From: Smithella sp.
GTDB lineage: Bacteria; Desulfobacterota; Syntrophia; Syntrophales; Smithellaceae
Assembly (NCBI GenBank): GCA_012510495.1
Contig: JAAZHX010000183.1
Coordinates: 1-64,000 of the forward strand
Direction: 5' to 3'
Length of the DNA: 64,000 bases
Both the position numbers and the translations under genes were made by a program. Below, piece by piece: positions 27,414 to 35,435 of this stretch. The notes beneath the pieces were generated by a model. It had not been told where the DNA came from. It made no database searches and saw nothing but the letters and a program-made list of their open reading frames with translations. Position 1 is the first letter of the stretch. The number at the start of each line of letters is the position of its first letter.

Positions 27414-29111
27414 ATGGATAACATTATCGGCGGCAAGCTCGTTGCGGACGCCCTGGTCGAACGGGGCGTGGATTACGTTTTTTCGTTGAGCGGCGGGCAC
27501 ATCACACCCATTTACCAGTTTCTGGAAAAGTCACCCGTCACCATCTTTGACGTGCGCCATGAACAGGCGGCGGTTTTCATGGCTGAAGCCTGGGCCAGGC
27601 TCAGCCGTAAACCCGCTGTGGCGATGGTCACGGCCGGGCCGGGATTCACCAACGCACTCACCGGGATCGCCAGCACGAGACTGTCCAACGCGCCGGTGAT
27701 TCTGATTTCCGGATGCGTGGGACTCGACAGCGTTGAAAAACTGGACCTGCAGGACATGACCCAGCTCCCCGTCATCGAACCGATGGTGAAAAAAGCGCTG
27801 GTCTGCTACCTGCCGGAGCGCATTCCCGAGTATATCGACATGGCCTTCCGCGCCGCTATGAGCGGGCGGCCCGGGCCGGTTTATCTGGAGTTTCCCTGCA
27901 ACATTCTGAACGCCAAAGTAGATATGGCCGCGGTCAAGAAACCAGGCACAACACTATTATCCAAGCCGGTTGACCGCGAAAACACCCGGAAGGTTGTCGA
28001 TTTGCTCAAGGCAGCCAAAAATCCCGTCGTTATCGGCGGCAGCGGCCTGTGGTATTCGGATGCGGAAAAGGAAATTCTCGAATTCGTCGAAAAAACCGGC
28101 ATTCCGATTTACACGGCAGGCGCGGGCCGCGGCGTCGTGCCGGATACGCATCCGCTTTGCTTTGAAGGCTCTCTGGCCATCCGGCCGGGTTCGGCGATGC
28201 TTGCGCTGATGACGACCGACCTGGTGCTCTTTTTGGGCGGCCGGCTGAGTCTTTTCTACATCTTCGGCGAAATTTTCCCATCGACGGCCAAATTTGTTCA
28301 GGTTGATATCGCCGCCGATGAAATCGGCCGCAACCGCACGATCGATCTCGGCATCGTCAGCGACATCAAGGCGTTTCTGAAGGAGCTCAACGCCATCCTC
28401 GACGAGCAGAAAATCGGCGGGACGCTGAAAAAGCAGTTCCAGCCCTGGGTGGATACCGTCCGGGCGGCTCACGAGGCCGGCAAAAAAGACGCCAAAGCGA
28501 TGTGGGAGTGCGAAACCCTGCCCATGCATCCCATGCGGCTGGCCAGAGAAATCAACGAATTCATGAACCGCGAGGATGACATTGTCGTCGCGGACGGCGG
28601 GGACACGGCAACCTGGATGGGCATGACGAGAACCGTCAGAAAGGGCGGTACGTATCTGGACTACGGCCTTTACGGCTGTCTGGCCGTCGGCATTCCCTAC
28701 GCCAACGCGGCCAAGCTCAGAAATCCGGACAAGCGCGTCTTGCTCATCATGGGCGACGGATCGGCCGGCTTCAACTTCATGGAATTTCACACGGCGATCC
28801 GCAAAAATCTGCCCATCGTTGTCGTGATCGGCAACGATCAGTCTTGGGGTATGATCATGCACAGCCAGACCCTCCGGCTGGGGCACCATATCCCCGACGG
28901 CACGGAGCTGGGGTGGGTCGATTACCACAAGATGGTGGAAGCCCTGGGCGGCTTCGGCGCGATGGTGGAAAAACCCGAAGACATCAAGCCCGCGCTGGAA
29001 GCGGCTTTTGCCTCCGGGAAAACCGCCTGCATCAATGTCAAGGTAGATCCTTCCGTGATCAGCCCCGGCAGCGTTGCCCTGGCCAATCTCGGCGGATACA
29101 AATGTGAATGA
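27414..29111 (+). CDS. ThDP-dependent enzyme of the acetolactate synthase-like superfamily
   Basis: 565 aa, full three-domain ThDP enzyme. Catalytic Glu50 is in DVRHEQAAVFMAE, the N-terminal domain has TAGPGFTNALTGIA, and the cofactor motif is GDGSAGFNFMEF (about 447) followed by NDQSWG. It is clearly different from the Xsc gene 1 kb upstream (no KNQVDFY motif). Family members decarboxylate 2-oxo acids, cleave 2-hydroxyacyl-CoA or join aldehydes. A decarboxylase acting on a sulfonated 2-oxo acid such as sulfopyruvate would fit the context, but nothing in the sequence proves it. AGGAGG precedes the ATG. Confidence 0.8.
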   Translation: MDNIIGGKLVADALVERGVDYVFSLSGGHITPIYQFLEKSPVTIFDVRHEQAAVFMAEAWARLSRKPAVAMVTAGPGFTNALTGIASTRLSNAPVILISGCVGLDSVEKLDLQDMTQLPVIEPMVKKALVCYLPERIPEYIDMAFRAAMSGRPGPVYLEFPCNILNAKVDMAAVKKPGTTLLSKPVDRENTRKVVDLLKAAKNPVVIGGSGLWYSDAEKEILEFVEKTGIPIYTAGAGRGVVPDTHPLCFEGSLAIRPGSAMLALMTTDLVLFLGGRLSLFYIFGEIFPSTAKFVQVDIAADEIGRNRTIDLGIVSDIKAFLKELNAILDEQKIGGTLKKQFQPWVDTVRAAHEAGKKDAKAMWECETLPMHPMRLAREINEFMNREDDIVVADGGDTATWMGMTRTVRKGGTYLDYGLYGCLAVGIPYANAAKLRNPDKRVLLIMGDGSAGFNFMEFHTAIRKNLPIVVVIGNDQSWGMIMHSQTLRLGHHIPDGTELGWVDYHKMVEALGGFGAMVEKPEDIKPALEAAFASGKTACINVKVDPSVISPGSVALANLGGYKCE

Positions 29112-29184
29112 GTTACCGGCAGGTTGTCAACTCTGAAAAGAAGCAGGATGAATATCAACGAATTCATAGAAAAAAGGAGGCCCC

Positions 29185-30486
29185 ATGAATAACGTCGCTG
29201 CTCCAAAGGAATACAAGCTGTCCACCCGAAGCACCTACTACATCTTCGCCCTGCTCTTTCTGCTGTATTTCTTCGATTATGTGGATCGGATGGTCGTGAC
29301 GTCCCTTTTTCCCTTCATTCAAAAGGAATGGGGGCTGACCGACACCCAGTCCGGATTGCTTGTGTCGGTAGTTTACTGGTCTATCGTCGCTTTCGTGCTT
29401 CCCGTTTCCATCCTTGTGGATCGCTGGAGCCGGAAAAAAACCATCGGCATCATGGCCTTTGTGTGGAGCATGGCCACGTTGGCCTGCGCTTTCACCAAGA
29501 CCTTCCCCCAGCTGATCATGACCCGGGCCGCCATCGGAATCGGCGAGGCCGGATACGCCCCGGCCGGCACGGCCATGCTTTCGGGTCTGTTCCCTGAAGA
29601 GAAACGGTCCCGGATGATGGGGCTCTGGAATATGTCCATTCCTCTCGGAACAGCCGTCGGAATCGGGCTGGGAGGCTTCATTGCCGCGCACTGGGGATGG
29701 CGTCACGCTTTCGGCGTGGTGGCGATTCCCGGGGCAATAGTGGCCCTCCTGTTTTTCTTCGTCAAGGATTACAAGACGGTGGAGCTGGTCAAGACCGACA
29801 AGACCGATGTTGCGTACGAGGGCCGTTCAAAAAAAATGAGCAAAATGGATATCGTGCGGGAATTTCTCCACACCCCTTCGCTGATCTTCACCAACCTCGG
29901 ATTTATCGGTTGTATCTTCGCCAACAATGCGATCATGGTCTGGCTTCCCACCTATTTTCACCGGACGACGGGCATCCCCATGAGCGAAGCGGGCATCAAG
30001 GTGAGTATGCTCATGATCCTGGCCATTATCGGGCTGCCTTTGGGGGGATGGCTGGCGGATATGTGGTTTAAGAAGCGGCCAAGCGCACGGCTGCTGCTTC
30101 CCGCAATCACAACAATCCTGAATGCCCTCTTTATCTTTATTGCTTTTTCCTTTATGGAGGGGAAAACACAGTATATCACTCTTCTGGGCATGGGCGTGCT
30201 GGCCTCCGCTTTTGCCCCGGCGGCGATTATCGCCACGCAGGAGGTTATCCATCCCGGCCTTCGGGCGATCTCCTACTCGGTTTGCGTAATTGTCCAGAAT
30301 CTCCTGGGGGCCTCGCTGGCGCCCATTGTAATCGGGAAGATCTCCGATCTGCATGGCATCAAGGCAGCCATGTCGATCATTCCAATTTTTCTTGTGATTT
30401 CAGCCCTGCTGTTTTTTACCGGCTCCTTTTTCTACAAGAAGGATCTGGATAAAGTGGAAAAGATTACCCTGGAATGCGAGGACTAA
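29185..30486 (+). CDS. MFS transporter (anion/organic acid carrier type)
   Basis: 433 aa, twelve predicted helices in two bundles. It has DYVDRMVVTSLFPFIQKEWGL near the start and the motif A loop VDRWSRKKTIG between helices 2 and 3, as in the ACS/GudP-like and spinster-like MFS carriers of organic anions. A strong AAAAAAGGAGG precedes the ATG. It lies 73 nt after the second ThDP enzyme and before the alcohol dehydrogenase. Uptake of the substrate metabolised by this cluster (a sulfonate by hypothesis) is the natural guess. Confidence 0.85.
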   Translation: MNNVAAPKEYKLSTRSTYYIFALLFLLYFFDYVDRMVVTSLFPFIQKEWGLTDTQSGLLVSVVYWSIVAFVLPVSILVDRWSRKKTIGIMAFVWSMATLACAFTKTFPQLIMTRAAIGIGEAGYAPAGTAMLSGLFPEEKRSRMMGLWNMSIPLGTAVGIGLGGFIAAHWGWRHAFGVVAIPGAIVALLFFFVKDYKTVELVKTDKTDVAYEGRSKKMSKMDIVREFLHTPSLIFTNLGFIGCIFANNAIMVWLPTYFHRTTGIPMSEAGIKVSMLMILAIIGLPLGGWLADMWFKKRPSARLLLPAITTILNALFIFIAFSFMEGKTQYITLLGMGVLASAFAPAAIIATQEVIHPGLRAISYSVCVIVQNLLGASLAPIVIGKISDLHGIKAAMSIIPIFLVISALLFFTGSFFYKKDLDKVEKITLECED

Positions 30487-30493
30487 AATATGT

Positions 30494-30524
30494 GGCAGGG
30501 AACGGTTTGAAACCGTTCCCTGCC
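30494..30524. repeat. Palindromic extragenic repeat, family A copy 3
   Basis: Perfect 15-bp arms GGCAGGGAACGGTTT and AAACCGTTCCCTGCC around a single G. It lies between the MFS stop and the dehydrogenase ribosome site. Confidence 0.85.
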
Positions 30525-30542
30525 GCGAAGGAAAGAGATTTT

Positions 30543-31565
30543 ATGAAAGCCGTTGTATATCGCAAGGACCGGGATCTGGTTTATGAAGAGATCCCCGATT
30601 ATACAGTTGCTGAAGACGAGGTGTTGGTGAAAGTGGCCAACACGGGATTTTGCGGCTCCGATCATTCCCTGGTCGCCAGCGGTCATCTGGCCGACGGCGT
30701 TATCCTGGGACATGAAATCAGCGCCGTCATCGTAGAAAAAGGCGCGGCCGCCGGCGGTCCCCCCGTGGGAACGAAAGTCTGCATCCGCCCCACCTACTGC
30801 GGCAAATGCGCCAACTGCCTTTCCGGCAGGCCGCACCTGTGCCGGGTTCACCGGCGGACCACGGGAATCGGCGATTTGCCGGGCGGCTTCGCGGAGTATG
30901 TCAAAGTCTATCCGCAAATGCTGATTCCCATCCCGGACGGCGTGGATTCCCGAAACGCGGCGCTCGCGGAAACCTTTGCCTCCGCCCTGCACGCCATCGG
31001 CTGCACCAGCGACCGGAAAGGATCGGCGCTGATCATGGGAGGCGGCCCCATCGGCCTTTGCGCCGTCCGGCTGCTCAAAATCCTCGGCTACGGCCCGGTA
31101 GTTCTTTTCGAACCGGTCGCGACCAAGCGCGAAATCGCCGTTTTGTACGGAGCCGATCAGGTCCTCGATCCGCTGGAAAAAGACGCGGATCAGAAAGCGA
31201 TGGCGGCTGCGCCCGGAGGCTATGGGAAAATATTCGAGTGCTCCGGCGTCAAGGCCAACATCAACCGCGCCGTGCTCCTGGCCGGAGACGCGGGGGAAAT
31301 CTGCATCGTGAGCATGATCTTCTCCCCGGTCAGCCTGGAGGCGCCTTTCCTGGTTAATCTCAAGGAGATCCGACTGACGGCTTCCAACTCCAACACGCAC
31401 GCGGAAAACATTCAGTGCCTGAACTGGATGGCCCAAGGCAAACTGGACGCGCGGCCGCTGATCTCCGACTATGAGCCGCTTGCACGCCTGCCCGACGTTT
31501 ATCGGGAAAGAATCGACACCGGCCTGACCGTCAAAGTGCTGTTGAAAATCGGCGAGGAATTTTAG
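30543..31565 (+). CDS. Zinc-dependent alcohol dehydrogenase (MDR family)
   Basis: 340 aa from the ATG at 30543. Catalytic zinc ligands are Cys37 (FCGSDH) and His57/Glu58 (LGHEIS). The structural zinc site is Cys86, 89, 92 and 100 (YCGKCANCLSGRPHLC). The nucleotide fold has IMGGGPIGLCAVRLL. The layout resembles threonine/sorbitol dehydrogenases. It probably oxidises the secondary or primary alcohol of the cluster's substrate to the aldehyde or ketone; if the cluster handles sulfonates, DHPS, sulfolactate or isethionate are candidates, untested. A longer in-frame start at 30474 would read through the palindrome and is rejected. Confidence 0.85.
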   Translation: MKAVVYRKDRDLVYEEIPDYTVAEDEVLVKVANTGFCGSDHSLVASGHLADGVILGHEISAVIVEKGAAAGGPPVGTKVCIRPTYCGKCANCLSGRPHLCRVHRRTTGIGDLPGGFAEYVKVYPQMLIPIPDGVDSRNAALAETFASALHAIGCTSDRKGSALIMGGGPIGLCAVRLLKILGYGPVVLFEPVATKREIAVLYGADQVLDPLEKDADQKAMAAAPGGYGKIFECSGVKANINRAVLLAGDAGEICIVSMIFSPVSLEAPFLVNLKEIRLTASNSNTHAENIQCLNWMAQGKLDARPLISDYEPLARLPDVYRERIDTGLTVKVLLKIGEEF

Positions 31566-31579
31566 GAGGCACAGCAAGC

Positions 31580-31849
31580 GTGGTCGAATCCTATGAATTG
31601 ATTTACGGCTTTGTGCATTGCCGGGGAAGAACCGAATACAGCGCCGGAGAAGTCGATTCAAAAGAAGAAGCCGAAGCCTGGGTAAAAAACCACCGGGAAG
31701 GCCTGCTGCCGAAGATCAAAATACCGCCCGAGGATCCGATACGATATTGTCGGGCGGCCTGGTGCCCTTTTAAAAAGCAAAAGCCGTGGTTTGACATGAG
31801 GCCCAAAGGGGATGCCCAGACAGTAAAGATGAAAAAAGATCAAGGATGA
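31580..31849 (+). CDS. Small conserved-looking protein, unknown
   Basis: 89 aa with a GTG start behind AGGAGG (10-nt spacing). It is acidic/basic mixed with no membrane segment. YSAGEVDSKEEAEAWVKNHREG looks like a short alpha-beta unit, and three cysteines occur (CRGRTEY, RYCRAAWCPF). It overlaps the following TetR gene by 4 nt and follows the dehydrogenase by 14 nt, so it is part of the operon. I do not recognise the family. Confidence 0.6.
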   Translation: MVESYELIYGFVHCRGRTEYSAGEVDSKEEAEAWVKNHREGLLPKIKIPPEDPIRYCRAAWCPFKKQKPWFDMRPKGDAQTVKMKKDQG

Positions 31850-32475
31850 AAGATATGGGAGCCAAAGAAAGACGGAAAAGAGAAAAAGAACAGCGCAAAA
31901 ATCATATTCTGGATACGGCCCGGGAGCTTCTCCTGGAAAAGGGAATGAACGCCACCTCCATCAACCAGATTGCCCGGCGCTCCGAACTCAGCATCGGCGC
32001 CATCTATTTTCACTACAAGGACAAGGAAGAAATTTTCGCGGCGCTTCAGGTGGAGGGGCTGGAGCTGCTGTACCGGACGATCCTTGCGGCCGTCGAAAAA
32101 AAATCGACGCCCGAGAAAAAAATCCGTTCCATCGCCCGGGCCTATTTGCGCTTCAGCGAAGAGCACAAAAACTACTTCGACATCATCAATTACTTCCTGA
32201 CATCGCCGGGAACCATCTTTTCCCCCGTGCTGAAAAAAGAAATCGACGAGCACGGCAAAGCCAGCCTCGCTCTTTTAGCCGACGCGATCCGCGAGGGGAT
32301 CGAGCGGGACCAGTTCAAAAAAGTGGATCCCCGGCGGCAGGCCATAATCCTCTGGAGCACCTTCAACGGCGTGATCCAGATCAAGAAACTGGAAAAAACC
32401 ATCATCGGCAAAGGCGAACATCATTCCCTGTATATGGAAGCCCTGGAACATTTTCTGAGCGGCCTGCGCACGTGA
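31846..32475 (+). CDS. TetR/AcrR-family transcriptional regulator
   Basis: 209 aa. The N-terminal helix-turn-helix is typical: RILD-like NHILDTARELLLEKGMNATS, then INQIARRSELSIGAIYFHYKDKEEIF (about residues 17-60). A variable ligand-binding domain follows. The ATGA overlap with the preceding gene couples it to the putative sulfonate operon, which it likely regulates in response to a pathway intermediate. A second ATG nine bases later is possible. No operator could be defined by eye. Confidence 0.9.
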   Translation: MKDMGAKERRKREKEQRKNHILDTARELLLEKGMNATSINQIARRSELSIGAIYFHYKDKEEIFAALQVEGLELLYRTILAAVEKKSTPEKKIRSIARAYLRFSEEHKNYFDIINYFLTSPGTIFSPVLKKEIDEHGKASLALLADAIREGIERDQFKKVDPRRQAIILWSTFNGVIQIKKLEKTIIGKGEHHSLYMEALEHFLSGLRT

Positions 32476-32762
32476 GCAGGGATCATCATCCGGCATTGTA
32501 GCTATCACGGACGATCAAAAACCGTGAACGGTCAGCATGACAAAAGAGGGATAAAACGACTTTTTACGAGACGGCTTTGCTGATGCGTTTTCTTGTAGGG
32601 CGGGTTCGCCGGACACGCCGCACCTGCTTCCCCGTTTCCTGAAGAGAAAGCAGGGGAATATTTTCAAAATCCACCCCAACCCTCCTTTAGAAAAGGAGGG
32701 AGCAGTATAAACATCTTTTCCCGGCGCAATCGGGGATTGCACCCTACCAGACGTTGCGAACG
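32476..32762. other. Non-coding stretch with fragments of extragenic repeats
   Basis: No credible gene. It holds GACTTTTTACGAG (an arm like that of the element at 44570), a 15-bp match GGCTTTGCTGATGCG to the methylase gene tail (32573-32587), and the hairpin at 32680. The stretch marks the transition from the metabolic operon to the defence/graveyard region. Confidence 0.5.
32680..32700. repeat. Short perfect hairpin
   Basis: CCCTCCTTT and AAAGGAGGG arms around AGA. It may be an extragenic palindrome; there is no T-run, so a terminator is unlikely. Confidence 0.55.
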
Positions 32763-33011
32763 TTGCTGATGCGGTTTGCGACGAGGAGGCAGACGGCGCG
32801 ATAGACCTCTTTGCGTTCCTATTTCGTCGGATTCAACGCATCAAAAACAATGTTGTCCAGTTACGTCCAGTCGGACCTCAGGGATAAAATAATGCCCCGC
32901 TCACTCTATAGCACTCGCAAGAGGCAACCACCACCTCTGTCATTCCCCGGCTCACAGACCGACGCATGCCGGTTGGCCGTGGAATCCAGAACTATTAATT
33001 TAAATGGAACC
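32763..33011. repeat. Degenerate duplicated tail, copy 1 (methylase 3' end plus 130-bp extension)
   Basis: The first part, read on the minus strand, matches the last 40 or so codons of the methylase gene at 36334 (LDNIVFDALN, ERKEVYRAVC) but with in-frame stops. The second part (about 32880-33011) matches 34877-35011 with shared blocks such as TAGCACTCGCAAGAGGCA and ACTATTAATTTAAAT. The whole block is therefore a direct repeat of copy 3 at 34746-35011. Confidence 0.75.
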
Positions 33012-33099
33012 GTCCCCGTTATTTCCAAAAGTGGATACAAAACAGTTGCTATTTTCCGGTAATTCGCTTAACGTCTATTCAAACAAATATAGGATTAAT

Positions 33100-33291
33100 A
33101 TGAGAAAAAACTCTCTTACGTTGATAAAAACAAATCCTTACTTAAAGAATGACCGGGAGCTGGAATCCCGTCTAATCCGTTCCGTAATATCCTCATCGGC
33201 TATAGAAGGTGTCCATGCAGCCGCATATCGTGCATTCGGGGTAAAAAGAAATTTTAAAAAAGCAAAAGTTATTAACCGCCTCTCAAAGTAG
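33100..33291 (+). CDS. Candidate Fic antitoxin (SxxxEG motif), convergent to fic
   Basis: 63 aa from the ATG at 33100 behind AGGA. The product carries SSAIEG (residues 32-37), which matches the (S/T)xxxE(G/N) inhibitory motif of Fic antitoxins such as VbhA and of the N-terminal inhibitory helix of longer Fic proteins. The rest (NPYLKNDRELESRLIRSVIS before it) is a helical leader. The fic gene at 33272 lacks such a motif of its own, and the two genes overlap tail to tail by 20 bp. Function is inferred from motif and position. Confidence 0.6.
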   Translation: MRKNSLTLIKTNPYLKNDRELESRLIRSVISSSAIEGVHAAAYRAFGVKRNFKKAKVINRLSK

Positions 33292-33916
33292 TCTCGATAA
33301 CACCGTCAAATATTTCTTCCATCGGATAATAGTTATAATCCATCCCCGCCTGCACTGCCCGAAAATAATTCTGCCGTTTATGACCTTTAAGATTTCCAAA
33401 ATCAAGTGGAGGCAATCCCGCCTGTGTCGCCATTACAATAGCCAACATACGAGCGACACGACCGTTACCTTCCCGAAAAGGATGGATGAGCACCAACTCC
33501 GTATGAACAACAGCGAGAGCGTGAACCACGGCAGATTTTTTCTTAAACAGACAAGGGGTAAATTGCCTCAAGGATTTTCTTTCAAATTCAGCCATAAGAT
33601 GAGGGACTTGCTCAGCGGCAGCAAAAGGGAAAGTCCCTTTCGTCAAATTGACACGCCTGTACTGTCCAGCCCACTGATATATTTCGCCAAGCCACATCTT
33701 ATGCATTAAGCATATATCCGTAGCTTTGAAATGATGATGTGAACTGTATAATGAGAACATATCCCGCAATGCCCGCTTCTGCGCCCTGGCTTCGACCTCA
33801 TCCATTATCCGCTTGCTGGTAATACCTAGCAAGTTTCGCAGAACGCGTCCGCGAGAGCGAGGCTGATATTGTGCTTCTATTAAATCAGAAACATCATAAC
33901 GGTCAGTTCCAGTCAT
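33272..33916 (-). CDS. Fic-domain protein (AMPylase-type toxin candidate)
   Basis: 214 aa with the complete Fic active-site motif HPFREGNGRVAR (His145 catalytic) and the flap region VNLTKGTFPFAAAEQVP. Fic proteins transfer AMP or other phosphate-containing groups to target proteins. The length and single-domain form match class I Fic toxins that need a separate antitoxin; the small convergent ORF at 33100 provides an SxxxEG motif. The gene lies between two decayed tail repeats (copies 1 and 2) and has an 11-bp-arm hairpin about 44 bp upstream. Confidence 0.88.
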   Translation of the reverse strand: MTGTDRYDVSDLIEAQYQPRSRGRVLRNLLGITSKRIMDEVEARAQKRALRDMFSLYSSHHHFKATDICLMHKMWLGEIYQWAGQYRRVNLTKGTFPFAAAEQVPHLMAEFERKSLRQFTPCLFKKKSAVVHALAVVHTELVLIHPFREGNGRVARMLAIVMATQAGLPPLDFGNLKGHKRQNYFRAVQAGMDYNYYPMEEIFDGVIETTLRGG

Positions 33917-33959
33917 GCACTTTCCTTCTTAACACCAATTTTGACAACATTCTTCTATG

Positions 33960-33988
33960 CTTGTTCAACCGGAGAACGGTTGAACAAG
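33960..33988. promoter_or_regulatory. Hairpin upstream of fic, possible operator
   Basis: Perfect 11-bp arms CTTGTTCAACC and GGTTGAACAAG around GGAGAAC, about 44 bp before the fic start codon. It could be a protein-binding palindrome or a leftover terminator. Nothing else is visible in 33917-34003. Confidence 0.4.
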
Positions 33989-34003
33989 CAGTTATATTGT
34001 GCC

Positions 34004-34065
34004 TCACACACTTTTGGCTTTGCTGATGCGGTTTGCGACGAGGCGGCAGACGGCACGATCCGGCA
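34004..34065. repeat. Degenerate methylase tail, copy 2 (internally deleted)
   Basis: On the minus strand it reads PDRAVCRLVANRISKAKSV and a stop. Against the tail of the intact gene, the stretch between DRA and VCRLV is missing. The intact gene has ATCGCGCCG at both deletion ends, so the loss looks like recombination between 9-bp direct repeats. Confidence 0.7.
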
Positions 34066-34184
34066 ACGGCTCATAGGGTCACCCATATAAAAGGCCCTCA
34101 AATATTCCATGGCAATTTATTGTTTCACGCGATTCCACTTCATTGCCCTGCTGCCGTAGTTTCTTCAGGTTTGGATGCCAGTCT
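34066..34184. other. Unassigned sequence in the decayed region
   Basis: No convincing gene or motif. It lies between tail copy 2 and the truncated rhuM piece. Confidence 0.3.
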
Positions 34185-34514
34185 TCACAGTGGCATGCTC
34201 ATAGGCTCAGGTCTTGAAATATCAGAAATCTTATATGGCAAGGCCTGAGCCCAAGCCACACACTCAACCTCATACGTCTTACCATCCGCGGCAGTTGTTC
34301 GGAATTTCCGAACAACTGAATCCTGATCCAGTTCTTTCTCCTCGAAAATATGTTTTATATGCTCACTGACATTTGATTTGCTTGACTGGAAAAGAGCCAC
34401 CAGCTGGGCTTGAGTAAGCCAGGTCGTCTCGCCTTGAAATCTGACGTCAACACTCGTCCTCCCATCGTCGGACTGATATATGATAATTTGGCTGTTCTGG
34501 CTGTCATCTTTCAT
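34185..34514 (-). pseudogene. Truncated RhuM-family gene
   Basis: From the ATG at 34512-34514 (AGGAG in the hsdM remnant) about 95 residues follow the RhuM family pattern: IIIYQSDDGRTSVDVRF, ETTWLTQAQLVALFQ, SNVSEHIKHIFEE, VVRKFRTTAADGKTYEVE. RhuM genes often sit between hsdM and hsdS of type I restriction systems. After about residue 92 the sequence departs from the family and soon stops, so the gene is a 5' fragment. Normal members exceed 300 aa. Confidence 0.7.
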
Positions 34515-34515
34515 A

Positions 34516-34710
34516 TTATTCTCCTCCAATATCAGCCACAATTTCATCAATCGCCCTGCGCAGTTTGTCTTGCCGGGCAACGATGTCTTTCGGCATTGAG
34601 TTTCTTAATATCAATTACCTCGCGGGTGTCCTTTTGCGCCACATAAGTGGATACAGCGACATTGTAATCGTTTTCTTTAATGATTTTGTTATCCACCCAA
34701 TTCAAAAGTC
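34516..34710 (-). pseudogene. 3' remnant of a type I methyltransferase gene (hsdM), frameshifted
   Basis: Read on the minus strand, [20 protein letters not shown] and [19 protein letters not shown] match the C-terminal region of HsdM. A one-base frameshift near 34600 moves the end ([20 protein letters not shown], then GGE and a stop) to another frame. It is followed at once by the rhuM fragment, as in intact type I loci. No hsdS or hsdR is nearby. Confidence 0.7.
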
Positions 34711-34745
34711 GCTATAATTTGAAATATATTAGTATTCCCTCAAAA

Positions 34746-35011
34746 TCACACGCTTTTGGCTTTGCTGATGCGATTCCAGACGAGGCGGCAGACGGCGCGA
34801 TAGACTTCCTTGCGTTCTTCTTTTGTCAAGTTCAGTGCGTAAAAAACGATGTTGTTCAGCTCGGCGCGATCCGGCATCAGCTATAAAATAATGTGCCACT
34901 CCTTCTAGCACTCGCAAGAGGCAGCCACCACCTCAGTCATTCCCCGGCTCGCAGACCGACGCATACCGGTTGACCGGGAAATTCAGAACTATTAATTTAA
35001 ATAGAACCCCA
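34746..35011. repeat. Duplicated methylase tail, copy 3 (with 130-bp extension)
   Basis: The part 34746-34876 encodes, on the minus strand, an open 43-codon tail (RAELNNIVFYALNLTKEERK, then EVYRAVCRLVWNRISKAKSV and a stop) nearly identical to the end of the intact methylase. The extension 34877-35011 matches that of copy 1. The extension also forms the 3' end of the 156-aa gene at 34933. Confidence 0.8.
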
Positions 35012-35403
35012 TTTATCTTGACATTACTATGGAGACCGTCTTTTCCTTTGCTTGATAATATATCGTAGGCGCCCTTGATATTGTCTATTTCTTTATTGAT
35101 GTCAATATCAAGGATACTCGAATCAACAAGATGCCCAATGAAACCGTTCACCTTTTGTAGCTTATTAAATAGTTTAGTAGCAAAACCGTTCTTTGAGATA
35201 TCGTACTTTTGTTCATATCGTTTCCCCATCATTCTATCCATATCAAACGAGATTAAGCCGGCGACGATGTAAGGCAGATAATCGGCTCCAAATGGATCGG
35301 GACACTGTTTCCGGCATGCGTATATACTTTCAGCTACGAAGTTATAATGATAGCCGATTGCGTTGAATTTCGCTATTTTTGATGCGGCGTTGCTTGTAAT
35401 CAT
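34933..35403 (-). CDS. Hypothetical protein, 156 aa
   Basis: A soluble-looking protein, no membrane segment. It contains FDMDRMMGKRYEQKYD and LVDSSILDIDINKEID. I do not recognise the family. The last 26 or so codons (FKLIVLNFPVNRYASVCEPG) lie in the repeated block shared with 32763-33011, where the equivalent frame is also kept (FKLIVLDSTANRHASVCEPG). The gene may thus be a chimera whose end was replaced when the repeat arrived. AT-rich compared with the core genes. Confidence 0.5.
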   Translation of the reverse strand: MITSNAASKIAKFNAIGYHYNFVAESIYACRKQCPDPFGADYLPYIVAGLISFDMDRMMGKRYEQKYDISKNGFATKLFNKLQKVNGFIGHLVDSSILDIDINKEIDNIKGAYDILSSKGKDGLHSNVKINGVLFKLIVLNFPVNRYASVCEPGND

Positions 35404-35435
35404 ATAAAAACCAAAATAGTCAATTACAAATACTT

